Assembly (NCBI GenBank): GCA_001643675.2
Contig: LSRY02000062.1
Location: 1 to 64,000 of the forward strand
DNA from: Monocercomonoides exilis
Lineage: Eukaryota; Preaxostyla; Oxymonadida; Polymastigidae
Length of the DNA: 64,000 nucleotides
Direction: 5' to 3'
Both the position numbers and the translations under genes were made by a program. This document shows positions 39,501 to 48,400 of the stretch, one piece after another (the first letter of the stretch is position 1; each line of letters opens with the position of its first letter). The notes beneath the pieces were generated by a model. The model searched no databases. It was not told the DNA's origin and saw nothing but the letters and a program-made list of their open reading frames with translations.

Positions 39501-41375
39501 GCTGGGAATTTCTCAAATAACAATCCATCGATTGAGGGATATCCATCATTGAGAAGGAATATCATCTGTTCAGATTCTGGAACATTGAATGTGCTGAGTT
39601 TGAAAGGAGGAGATGGATTGGAGAGAAATACATCGCTTTGGATGTTGAATGAAGGGTGCAGTTTTGAAGGGATTGCTTCTGAAAGGGATTCATCATTCTT
39701 CATTCCTGTTCTGGAGAGTGTGGAAGCAAAAGAAGAGGCAAATAGAATGAAGCTGATATTTAAAGGAATGCTTCTTATTCCATGCAATTTGTCATTTTCA
39801 GTTGTGAAGAGGAAGGGAGAGGAGAAAGAGATTGAACATTATGATTTTGATTCAAATGGGTTTTTGTCAGAGAAAGAAGCAGAAGGAAGTGCGGCAAAAG
39901 ATCTTATCAGCAGTTGTGGAAATGATGCTGAGGTGAGTGTGCATATTTTATTTGGGAATGCAGAATCTCCATCATCAACTGATTCATTCGTCCTGAAGAA
40001 TGCAAGCAAAACAAAACAAAAAGATGAAGGAAGAATTGTTGAAGGAGGGATAGAAGGAAAATCCTATTGGTTATTAATTGTCATTGTGCTTGTTATAATA
40101 TTGTTTATTGTTCTGATTGGTTTTATTTTGTTTGTTGTTCGGTGGAAAAAGGTGAAGAACGAAGCGAAAGATTTGAGAGAGATTGTTGATGATAACATCA
40201 GAAAGGATCCGAAGGCTTTTGAGATGGTGACGATGGAGATGTCGCCTGAAGAGCAGTGGAGGAGAGCAGAGAGAGAGGCAGAGAAGAAGAATGAAGAGAG
40301 GATCAAGAAGAGAATGAATGGAAAGGAGATGGTGCATTCGGAGTCTGAAGAGTATCTTTTGAGCGAGAGTGGTTCAACTGAATACATCTTGGGAAAGGAC
40401 TCAGACAAGATCCCAGATTGGGCATTGGAAAAGGTTGAAGAAGAGGAAATTAGAAAACAGACTCCATCACCATCCACCTCAACCACTTCAACAACTGATT
40501 CAGATTCCACATTTGTTCGAGGGGAGGATCTGTGCCCAACCACTTCATCTATGTCTAATCTGGTGGATGCAATGGCCTGTTCGTCTCCTCATGAGAAATT
40601 GATTGTGGATCTGAGGGATTCGCTGTTCATGCTGCTTCATGGGAGGAATGAGAAGAAAGAGATGGCGATTGGAAGTCTTCAACAAAGAGAGCAGACAGCT
40701 GCCCAGATCCTGTTCTGGGTGGCCAATCTTGCACTTCACTCCTTTGATGAGATGGAAAACGGATTATCTTCACTGGCCAATCTGAGTCCTCACATTGTTC
40801 TTTTCTCAGAACACATGGTGATCTGCATTGCCCTCCACTCCGACTGCTCATCAGACTCAGACACTTCATCATCGATCTCATCAACAACAGTTGTGACATC
40901 TGCAAGTGATGATGATGATGACTCTCTGCCTTCATCAGCTTTTGAGGATGAGGATGATTCCAGGAAGGAGTGCTTGAGGTGGAAGGCGCCAGAGTTGTTG
41001 ATCAACAAAAACATGGGAGCAACGAAGGAGTCGGTGGCATTCTCGATTGGGATGATGCTGTGGGAGTGCTTGACGCTGGAGATCCCGTTTGGGGAGTATG
41101 AGGCAGAGGTGGCGGGGCAGAAGATTGTGAATGGGGAGAGACCGAGGAAGGATGTGAAGAGCACGGGAAGTCTGAGCACAGTGGTTGGCCAGTGCCTTTC
41201 AGCAGTTCCGGAACAACGGCCCACGCTGGCTGGGCTGAAGCGAGAGTTTATCCAGCGGTTTCCGGCAGGAGGTTTAGTCATGACTGTGTCGGATGCTGTG
41301 GATGTTGAGGAAGACACAAACGGAACAAACAATGGGAGTGGGAATGGGAGTTGGAGCTTGATGAGCGAGAGATGA
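33531..41375 (+). CDS. Giant beta-helix surface protein B with pseudokinase tail (intact)
   Basis: One uninterrupted exon of ~2,615 aa (2,630 from the earlier ATG at 33483). I prefer the ATG at 33531 because it places a signal peptide (MLKTIINLPIFLLMKQFC) at the extreme N-terminus. The ectodomain is Cys/Gly-rich right-handed beta-helix. Unit marks (CG....PC.S, from 33483) sit near residues 557, 901, 1283 and 1668, so repeats are ~345-385 aa, each with GRGGGI/GYGGGI and GRDVFV-like motifs. The transmembrane helix is near 40062-40140 (LLIVIVLVIILFIVLIGFIL), then RWKKVKN. The ~410-aa tail holds PEEQWRRAEREAEKK, acidic Ser-rich spacers and a kinase C-lobe (RWKAPELL, IGMMLWECLTLEIPFGEYE, EQRPTLAGLKREF) without HRD or DFG. 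Likely an adhesion or sensing receptor with a scaffold tail; function inferred. Confidence 0.88.
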   Translation: MLKTIINLPIFLLMKQFCNSEDSLVSCKIVSPVEEIRFKSYSRQIPNDACFQKCQTFTNSPIFTNKDNCNCPKQQINNFIISSLHIENSTIQNRNLYFGIYKYRSCIANLILSNASLISCGILLSPSPKELFDLQKSSIFILNFSCFSPIGFVQSSFFFLSDNLSSLCISESNICNKAVYGCNCLLRSGSGRCEELNNCVFRNISDVCKVNSNISFTSCVEQCTMESCSIFSSTNALEGLIVSGTQLSNTFIALNNTYRCNVRIDNEYTLKSHIDTKENQDYICCEWIECNASCGGGIFIHDSQAVKLTVYNCSFSKCNATLTRGGGIYASNIGLCDVNSTKFEGCYCVASNDEGGAGANLEGIESQILVSNCLFENGWSGNDGGGLDIWKSNASIQEKCISYCKFKNCSSHNPVNGVGGGIENWHPSQKMILTECLFENCSSICGGGGASLYVNDNNKGLLLYFCFFHNNSAVCGCDIILYNSSQNNIDSSCFSTRTTANRVSKDYKKLDDVSYWINCNGGSERYVSCPREQNKAGDTFFCGLGIEHPCLTISHCLSQMIVGSVEEIKVLSGTVVEGKGVDIGEKTITVNGASPAGSSIETKFEGNGLSLFCVETGELTVSDLSVVYNTSYENNRRCRLFEVEVSGLMDVKRVNISMDAAHSEERSIQNSLVKLEGGELKMQDVRWGITFSITSVISLSQGSSASLSLDNCIFSNIVKTAAGSSLISASEGLHSTTLDGCTIDGCGSEESEFGGGMMIEMGNVGSFTMNGGVVKNCYASATQGRGGGIGLKVKDTNADFLISSTFEGNRAKFGSDIFVDSIDLESTATSGKIASLTPSFDTKSKMQGYENGDESFPIPLVVYLWNNFSAPAFVGGGLLSHDFSKCGFEEFPCSSISKAVSIHFEGKKKDVALLEPFVFEEELGLTSNEWSITSKENEMKCDVSDLIQGTQSGLIEISVGASVSGIVFSLKKSLIFHESVFECHSGKLILNGCGMEGGAESISTVFVKAVGGVVEVIKFGTKNMKIGDSSIFVVEGNGESVPLMNITHSDFGEIIFNDGCVVEYHEGVIEEMSGCTFSSITRSKGSGGCISIVNNEDDDDDGRDIKVDINDCTFEGCAITGKEGTEIGGGALFCEASSKTNLLINLCSFYCCRAPYEEGSVGYGGGIMLKILKEEEAGFVISSPTFSSGKPNSAKYGKDLFISSQSLAKSIKNETLPFVKDRLEVLTENSMRGYDGENRECAIPLIYFWKSIGSSVYIAEEGNNVIVCGPLEYPCASVDYGLKRGSNLGIGSITVQGLCDVRSEMSVIGMNGLKLEGINMESDKIKFVQTLEVNGDTVVECKGIVQFNELGILIPSAFDNGANILIQTGSEAVKTSIVSCSIHMSDNVIGELTFGLISASKGIVSIEKTKIAGLISMHEIMRISADCVTAMKNVTFEDISLDGKSAIAMSENTIASSEKNDAEEVWNILFEQCIFANVKHSATINPSSLCCDVSNDVRLKMENSTIDGCGSASSNEGGGMFFLLNERGKLEMNHTNVVKCFCSNNGRGGGIFLKSQSALQKALPFVLSNITFKENVALKGRDVFVKCTDLGTQISESQFLINFGEPFVKELAIWGCTSDNYGDEEDLLGRVYVFRSEFIFVSSIVGNSSNSKNCGEMKSACSSLNVGVSHVIPSDYSQLYIWNETTLTGSCSAQKVTIKSMESNRNAEIKVNEIDFADEGAVTTSESVRLEKISFVFGGMQNVVCSCLIRQLNGFLILESVSFHSESRTTANSQLPSDASLIVVEDGVFEADASSVYSLGFTKPVFNILGSERSSFDDLRVDDVQCKSSVIKCGKSEKVSVSRLTATNIALQSESLILFENSYSSMFISLVLSSFTNVSRLSSGSCIVCATNGMSVFEMCNCSFHECTSKLKKGSQVETASVEKILIESCVFKGSIEERNENNLNQEEEICRWNGSVVDVAKSSVMLKDTTILNSPEGGITMSGGNVFIEAGNFSNNNPSIEGYPSLRRNIICSDSGTLNVLSLKGGDGLERNTSLWMLNEGCSFEGIASERDSSFFIPVLESVEAKEEANRMKLIFKGMLLIPCNLSFSVVKRKGEEKEIEHYDFDSNGFLSEKEAEGSAAKDLISSCGNDAEVSVHILFGNAESPSSTDSFVLKNASKTKQKDEGRIVEGGIEGKSYWLLIVIVLVIILFIVLIGFILFVVRWKKVKNEAKDLREIVDDNIRKDPKAFEMVTMEMSPEEQWRRAEREAEKKNEERIKKRMNGKEMVHSESEEYLLSESGSTEYILGKDSDKIPDWALEKVEEEEIRKQTPSPSTSTTSTTDSDSTFVRGEDLCPTTSSMSNLVDAMACSSPHEKLIVDLRDSLFMLLHGRNEKKEMAIGSLQQREQTAAQILFWVANLALHSFDEMENGLSSLANLSPHIVLFSEHMVICIALHSDCSSDSDTSSSISSTTVVTSASDDDDDSLPSSAFEDEDDSRKECLRWKAPELLINKNMGATKESVAFSIGMMLWECLTLEIPFGEYEAEVAGQKIVNGERPRKDVKSTGSLSTVVGQCLSAVPEQRPTLAGLKREFIQRFPAGGLVMTVSDAVDVEEDTNGTNNGSGNGSWSLMSER

Positions 41376-42127
41376 AAAGTGTTTGAGGGGTTGGTGTTTG
41401 TGTTTGTGGAGCTTGTGAAGATACCATTTGGGATTGGATGGGAAGAGAAGAAAACAGAAGCATTTGAGCTTTGAATGTTTTTTGTTTGTTTTTGTGGGGT
41501 ATTGGCTCTTTCATTGAGAGAGTCAGATGCCTTTCACCTGTTTTTGGTTGTTGGGTGTGTTGCAATGGGTAAAGATGGAAAGCTTCTGTTTTCCCTTCTG
41601 TTTTCTTTTTATCTTTTTATTTCACTTTTTGTTTTTTGTTTTGAAAGGAGTTGTCATTTCAAACAGTTTCAACAATTTGGAGATGTGGGGAGTAAGGCAT
41701 TGAATTTGTTCGTTTGGGCCACAGCTAGTACACAACAACATTCCGATAAAAGCATTGGCATCTTTTCACAATTCTGAACAATCAAAACAAAAAACGAAAG
41801 AGTTTTGATGAAACAATGATTTCAAAGAACTTTATTTTTTCCCATGCCTTCTTGTCTGCTTTTTGTGCTCATGGTTATTCTCCACATTTGACGTGAGAAT
41901 GAAAATTGAAGCGACAGGAGAGGTTGAACAGACAAAGGTTAAGAAAAGAGAGGAGGTCTGTTCCCATCTGCAAATAATTTTTGGTGAACCTTTTGGTCAT
42001 TTTCTCAATAAATGCACAGAGAAGTGGGCCAATCATCTACCACCACCAATAATAAGAGAATGAGAAAGAAAAGAAAGTGAATGTTTGCTAAATAGAGTGT
42101 ACAGCGTGTTGTGGGTGCAGCCAATGC
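40174..42127 (+). repeat. Large inverted repeat, copy B
   Basis: Partner of 4553-6505. It begins inside the juxtamembrane coding sequence of surface protein B, just after a T at 40173, and ends at 42127 in the 3' flank. From 42128 on the sequence no longer resembles the A copy. The spacing and order of all features inside, including short non-coding stretches past the stop codon, are conserved. Confidence 0.92.
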
Positions 42128-42161
42128 TTTTTAGAATGAAATAAGAAAATTCGAATAAATT

Positions 42162-43176
42162 ATAGGGCTATAATTTTATCTTGACCTTTTTTCTTTATCT
42201 AGACCTTTTTCTTTTTTGCCATGCTTTTAGCTTTACACAAGCCTGCGATAAATAAAAAATAACCAGAAATGTTTGAAATGTTTTATTTTCCTTATTCTGT
42301 ATTTTTTTTTCAATATTTCATGTTTCACAAAAACATCGAGGATAATAATAATTTTATGTTTTGATCATTGACTTGCTGCTTTTCCAGTGAATAGTTATTA
42401 TCAGAAGTTTTAAGCTTTCATATCATAATATATCGTTTCTATTTTATAAGTTAAACTTGTTTAAAACTTTCTCAACTTGTTTTTTTCACATTTTTCTCAT
42501 TTCATACACTTTTTCAAAAAACATGATTTCAGAGACATGCATCCATTTGTTTTAATATTTAATGAAATGAAATAAAAACAAATTTGAAATGAAATGATAT
42601 CTCAAAGAAAAAACATCAAAATATTTGTATATGACGAACAATTTTCAGATCAAAATTTTTATATGTTCTGCCATTTCGCTTCAAATTCTTGTTCAATTCT
42701 TTTTCATTTCAAAATTAAACAAAAACATACAATAAATAACACCTTGTTTTTAGTTTTTATGTTCTTAAAAATTTACACAAATTCATATTTGTTCCGAAAA
42801 TCGTGTTTTAAGCAAAAACAGTGAAATGAGAAAAAAAGGTTAAAAATTTCATTGAAAAAGTCAAAAACAAGTAAAAATAATAATATAGGAGTGAAGAATT
42901 GTGATGCTGTGGCTAAAAACGTTCATTATGAAATATTCGCGTCACAGCCAGCAAGTCTTTGATCTGGGTCCTAAAATAATAAAAATTTTGAATATTTTTT
43001 TGAACATAAAAATTTCAAATTTTTTTTCAAAAGAATTCTGAAAAACAAAAATATCAAGAAGTCTATTTATTTTGTTTTTGTTATTAGCCTTTTCACAAAT
43101 CAAAAAAGCAAAAATAAGTTTCAAAAAAACAGGGTTGAGATAAAATTTTGAGGTCAAGATAAAATATAAACCCTAT
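42162..43176 (+). repeat. Left arm of a 2.15-kb palindromic element
   Basis: 1,015 bp whose reverse complement is 43296-44310. The coordinates of matching points always sum to 86,472, so there are no indels, and the translated frames match exactly. The outer end starts atagggctataa...atcttgacc and the inner end reads (in reverse) atagggtttata...atcttgacc. So each arm itself has ~25-bp imperfect terminal inverted repeats, plus sub-terminal copies of an (A/T)ATCT..ACC motif. No convincing protein is encoded; a 76-codon frame is low complexity. Confidence 0.9.
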
Positions 43177-43295
43177 CTCTTTTTTGTATATGGGTTGAAT
43201 GTGAGAGTTTGAGAGAGGATTACTTCATGAGGTTCATTAAGTGCATCATTAAACAGTTCTTTGATAAACTGTTGAAAATGATTTATTTTTCTTTA
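43177..43295. other. 119-bp spacer of the palindrome
   Basis: Unique sequence between the two arms. It holds a short hairpin (aacagtt...aactgtt, about 43254-43275). It is bordered on both sides by ccctat/atagg, the arm ends. Confidence 0.8.
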
Positions 43296-44310
43296 ATAGG
43301 GTTTATATTTTATCTTGACCTCAAAATTTTATCTCAACCCTGTTTTTTTGAAACTTATTTTTGCTTTTTTGATTTGTGAAAAGGCTAATAACAAAAACAA
43401 AATAAATAGACTTCTTGATATTTTTGTTTTTCAGAATTCTTTTGAAAAAAAATTTGAAATTTTTATGTTCAAAAAAATATTCAAAATTTTTATTATTTTA
43501 GGACCCAGATCAAAGACTTGCTGGCTGTGACGCGAATATTTCATAATGAACGTTTTTAGCCACAGCATCACAATTCTTCACTCCTATATTATTATTTTTA
43601 CTTGTTTTTGACTTTTTCAATGAAATTTTTAACCTTTTTTTCTCATTTCACTGTTTTTGCTTAAAACACGATTTTCGGAACAAATATGAATTTGTGTAAA
43701 TTTTTAAGAACATAAAAACTAAAAACAAGGTGTTATTTATTGTATGTTTTTGTTTAATTTTGAAATGAAAAAGAATTGAACAAGAATTTGAAGCGAAATG
43801 GCAGAACATATAAAAATTTTGATCTGAAAATTGTTCGTCATATACAAATATTTTGATGTTTTTTCTTTGAGATATCATTTCATTTCAAATTTGTTTTTAT
43901 TTCATTTCATTAAATATTAAAACAAATGGATGCATGTCTCTGAAATCATGTTTTTTGAAAAAGTGTATGAAATGAGAAAAATGTGAAAAAAACAAGTTGA
44001 GAAAGTTTTAAACAAGTTTAACTTATAAAATAGAAACGATATATTATGATATGAAAGCTTAAAACTTCTGATAATAACTATTCACTGGAAAAGCAGCAAG
44101 TCAATGATCAAAACATAAAATTATTATTATCCTCGATGTTTTTGTGAAACATGAAATATTGAAAAAAAAATACAGAATAAGGAAAATAAAACATTTCAAA
44201 CATTTCTGGTTATTTTTTATTTATCGCAGGCTTGTGTAAAGCTAAAAGCATGGCAAAAAAGAAAAAGGTCTAGATAAAGAAAAAAGGTCAAGATAAAATT
44301 ATAGCCCTAT
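43296..44310 (-). repeat. Right arm of the 2.15-kb palindromic element
   Basis: Exact inverted partner of 42162-43176. It ends ttatagccctat at 44310. If the terminus is read as GGGCTATAA..., a TA lies at both outer and both inner ends, as expected for TA-inserting (mariner-like) elements. No longer target duplication is visible. Confidence 0.9.
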
Positions 44311-44935
44311 GTTTGTGATGTTAACATTAATCAACAACAGCAAGATGATGAAACGAACTCTCTTTTTTAATAACATAAATTTTGAAAATATTCATGTTTG
44401 AATCATCCATTCATAAACATCTTGTTGGTTTGAAAAAAAGTGAGAAATAGAAAAATTGTCTTTGCGATACGGGTTTTTTATCAAAACTGAAACGATTTGG
44501 AATGATAAGTGTGATAAAAAAGAATGCTTTAAGTTTTCAAAGGGAAATGCTCTTGGAAAAAAGATTTAGATAAATTATCATATCGTTTATGATTCAACAA
44601 TCATCAATCATAAGTTTGTTCAAATGTGTACTTATAAATGAATGATTATCAACAATAATTCATCATGGTTATTTTTACGTTTGATTGATGACTTTGAACA
44701 TTTTCATTGGAAAAAGAAATCTAAAGAAAAAAAATAACTATTTTGAGAAATAAAAATCAATTTCTATTTTCTAAATGGAGAAAAATAAAGAGGGAAATAA
44801 ATATATACTTTTTTAAAAAAAGGACGAAATACAAAGGCGAACAAGAAGATTGTCCAAGTTCATGTCTAATAAAAAAAGAATATATATAGATACATAAAGT
44901 TTGGTGAACATGTATTCGTACATGTATACAAAACT
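44311..44935. other. AT-rich intergenic region, nothing identified
   Basis: 625 bp between the palindrome and the GNAT gene. A/T runs only; no gene or RNA recognised. Confidence 0.45.
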
Positions 44936-45385
44936 CTATTCCAACATTTTTTCCATATCAATAACAGGAAGATGATATTCATAATACTGTTCTCCGTATA
45001 TTTTATATCCAAGCTTTTCATAAAATCCAACTGCCGTCAATTCAGCTGCAAGCGTTGCTCGCTTTCGTCCAAGTTTTCTGATTTGATCCTCCAAATTCTG
45101 AAGAAGAATTCTTCCAACCCCTTTACCTCTGTATGGCTTTAAAACTGATACACGATCTATATGATATGTTATGCCATCTTTATTGGGAAAAATTCTAGCT
45201 GCTGCAACTGGCTCTTCATCATCAAATGCAATTGTCAAATGATATGAAATAGCGTCAAGATTATCAAATTCCTGAGGTTCTGTATATCCTTGCTCGTCAC
45301 AAAATACAGTCTTTCGAATGACTTTTGCTTTGTCAAAGGGATTTCCAGGCTCTATCCACGTTGCAACAACTTTTTTTTCACTCAT
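44936..45385 (-). CDS. GNAT-family N-acetyltransferase, bacterial type
   Basis: 149 aa, single exon, ending in TAG. Transfers an acetyl group from acetyl-CoA to an amine; substrate unknown. The layout is that of small bacterial GNATs: IRKTVFCDEQGYTEPQEFD at the N-terminus, AAARIFP, then DRVSVLKPYRGKGVGRILL, which holds the R.GKG.G acetyl-CoA pyrophosphate loop. LGRKRATLAAELTAVGFYEKLGYKIYG follows. The natural C-terminus (PVIDMEKMLE) fits family length. It sits among intron-rich eukaryotic genes and has no intron itself, so acquisition from a bacterium is likely; a tree would be needed. Its start lies 86 bp from that of the divergent kinase gene. Confidence 0.9.
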   Translation of the reverse strand: MSEKKVVATWIEPGNPFDKAKVIRKTVFCDEQGYTEPQEFDNLDAISYHLTIAFDDEEPVAAARIFPNKDGITYHIDRVSVLKPYRGKGVGRILLQNLEDQIRKLGRKRATLAAELTAVGFYEKLGYKIYGEQYYEYHLPVIDMEKMLE

Positions 45386-45471
45386 CAGATCAGGTATTCC
45401 ACTTTTTTACTTTGACGTGCCATAAACTTATTCAATAATATTCATAATTGGTCTATTTGTCTACTTGGCAT
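45386..45471. promoter_or_regulatory. Compact divergent promoter region (86 bp)
   Basis: Only 86 bp separate the start codons of the GNAT gene (-) and the kinase gene (+), so both must be promoted from here or from within the neighbour. The sequence is A/T-rich with a tattcaataatattcat core; no known motif is claimed. A similar 87-bp divergent gap lies at 406-492. Confidence 0.4.
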
Positions 45472-48400
45472 ATGTCACTTCAAGATTGTTTGCTACTTGT
45501 ATTGAGCTGCTTTTTTATTTATATGTGTTATATTATTTTTATGTTAAATGTGCGTTGAGATGTGAACTTTGGAAAAATTGGAAAAGGCGTTTCTGGAGAT
45601 GTCATTAAAGTATTTCATATTCCCACTCAAACCTTCAGAATATGCAAACGAATTCCAACGTCATTTATCAATCATCCAGATCAAAGAAAAAAGGAAGTGC
45701 ATATTTTACAGAGAATGAAATCTCCATTCGTTGTTCAGTATTTGGAGCACTTTTATGATGAAAATTACACATACATCATAATGGAACATTGTCAGAATGG
45801 AGATTTGAGGCATTTATTGGAAGCTCATAAAAAGAAGCAATCATATTTTGAAGAAATAGTTTGCAGTTTTTTTCTTTTTTTAATTCTTTTGTGAAGCATG
45901 AATGATCAATAGGATGTGCTAAAATGCTTTGTTCATGCTCTTCTAGCGTTGGAATTCGTTCATCGAAATCAAGTTATTCATCGGGACGTTAAGCCTGAAA
46001 ATTTACTATTTTCAAAGGATTTTCTGAAACTTGGTACAGTTACTATTTAACAGTTGATAAATAAGCATGTTTATTTTAAAAATAGGTGATTTCGGATTTT
46101 CTATCCAACTTCAACAGCCAACAGATAAAGCAACCTCTCTTGTGGGTTCTCCGTTTGTAGTTGTATTTGTCTAATTCAATAAGTGTTTCTTTTTGAATAA
46201 AACATAATTTCAGATGGTACGACAGCCCTGAGAAGATATTAGGAAAACCGTTTGAAATTTTTGATTTGAGTGCTTCGTTATGTGATTATTATATTTTTTT
46301 ATTTTTTTGTTTGAAGTTATTCATCAAAAACAGATATTTGGTCTTTGGGTGTATTGATGTATGAAATGGTGAGCCTGCAGTACCCCTTTCCTGCGAACGT
46401 TCAGTTTGACATAATGGACAAGATTGTCACAAAGCCTGCCCCACCTTTTCCAGATGATTCGCTTCCTCAGCCAAGATATTCGCGTCGACTAAAAGATTTG
46501 ATATCCCTTATGTTGACAAAGGATCCTGCTCTTCGTCCGTCAGCTGCAGAATTATTATTCGATCCGTTTATTGTCAATGCAATCGCACAAATGAACATCA
46601 CGCAGCAAGCGCAGCTTGAGGCAATACGTCATTCGGCCTCATTTACTTCATTTCCTACGAAAACTTCCAGTGGAATTGCAGAGAATCTCAATGAAATGCA
46701 AAAAGGGTCTCTGGTGAAGACGCAAATGGGAGATTTCTCTCCCCCACTGCATGACAATGAAGCACAGCACTTGCAACTCGACGGCAATCAAAGGTCTCTT
46801 GCCAATGCTCCCCAGAAGCGCATCCTGCCAACTTCTGCGCCTGCTGCCCCAGAAAAAGCGCAGATGGCAGCACCAGCTGTATATCCAATGTTGCCTGTGG
46901 CAGACTCTGCAGCACTTTCAAATGCTGCCCAAGCAACTCCGTCTCCTGAGCTATCCAGCTCAATTGCCACACTCGAGCAGCCTTCTTCGTCAATTGGTTC
47001 ATTTCCTTCTCCTTCTTTTCTATCATCTTCAGCTTCCGTTTCACAGACAGATCAAGAATCTTCTTTTATCTCGCATGTTTTGCCAGCTTCGCCTTACTGC
47101 TTTTCTGAACGCTCTTCATCCATACCAGCGTCTCCATACAGCAGCATCATTGCGCAAACACATGAGCAGCTTATTACAGGGTCACACGATTCATCAACTA
47201 TTTCATTGGCATCGTCTTATGCATCTTCTTCTGCAAACGATCTAATGTCACAGACATATGCAAGCTCTTCTCGAACAACTGCGCTTTTGAGCCCATCGTT
47301 TGAAGAGACGAATTCTTCGCAATCGAGTTTTGATTCTGTTGTTCAAATGCAAAGTGCTAAGGAATCACCAGTTGCAGAGAGAAAGAGAGAAGCCATGAAT
47401 GAAGAGTGTGTACTCTTTTATTGATAGGCCAAGTGTTTATTCAGAGATATTTTGTTTTATTCTCATTGAATTATTCATTTACTTTCTTTGTGTGGTTCAC
47501 TTTTAGGCAACTTGCATACAATCCGATCTTTCAGGCATCGACCATCTATGCGCAATGCCTCGATGCTGCTTCTGTTCTCTTCACCTCAAAGACAGCTATG
47601 CGAATGTCGCCTATTTCGAATGATCCGACAATGATTCACGTTGATCAAAGCATAAAAGAGCAGCTTGAACAAGCAGAACTGAAAGGCAAAAGAGAATTGA
47701 AAGACAAAGAACATGCGGAAATGGAGAAGGGAGCGATGGACGGAGCAGCAGAATTGCATGAGGTTGAGGAAGACGACGACTTGTTTGAAACAGAAGTACT
47801 TTACGTCACACCCTCATTTCTTTCAGATGTTGAAATTCCACATGACATCTCAGATCATCCGCTTGTTGTCAAAGAACTCAGGTTGGATTTGGCTGAACGT
47901 CTTTTCATTTAATGAACTTGAATTGATTTTTTTATTCTTATTCTTGTTTTTTTATTATCTTCTTTTCTTTTAAAGTTCTGTTTTGAGAAGAGTGAACAAA
48001 AGTCGAGACAAAATCAGAATGGCTGAAGAGAACAAAGAAACTTGCCTCAATCTTTTATCTCATTTAACAAAACACGCACTTCAAAGTCCTCTCAGAGCAT
48101 TCAACATTATTTCACACAACTTTCTAAACATTTCAGTCAGGTTTATGCAGATTGGTGATAATAAGTCGCAAGAACATTTTAATGAAGATGATGATGAATC
48201 ATTTGTACATAAGCACGATGAGCAGAAAGAATGCACTCCTTCATTCGTATTTCCTGTTGAAGTCATTTCGAGTGTCTGCCATCTGATTGCAGTGATTGTG
48301 CATCATTCATCTGAGTTCACACAGTTCGTCCTGGCGACTCCGCAAATGCTGCAAAGCATACTGACAGCAATTGCAGTGATAATATCAAAAATTATCCGAA

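Noticed and set aside
40369-41777. Open frames in other frames of the repeat block, mirrored at 4903-6310
   Set aside because: They mirror because the DNA is duplicated; composition and lack of starts mark them as shadows.
42594-43878. 71- and 76-codon frames repeated in both palindrome arms
   Set aside because: They recur only because the DNA is palindromic. Composition is Phe/Lys/Asn-rich with no domain.
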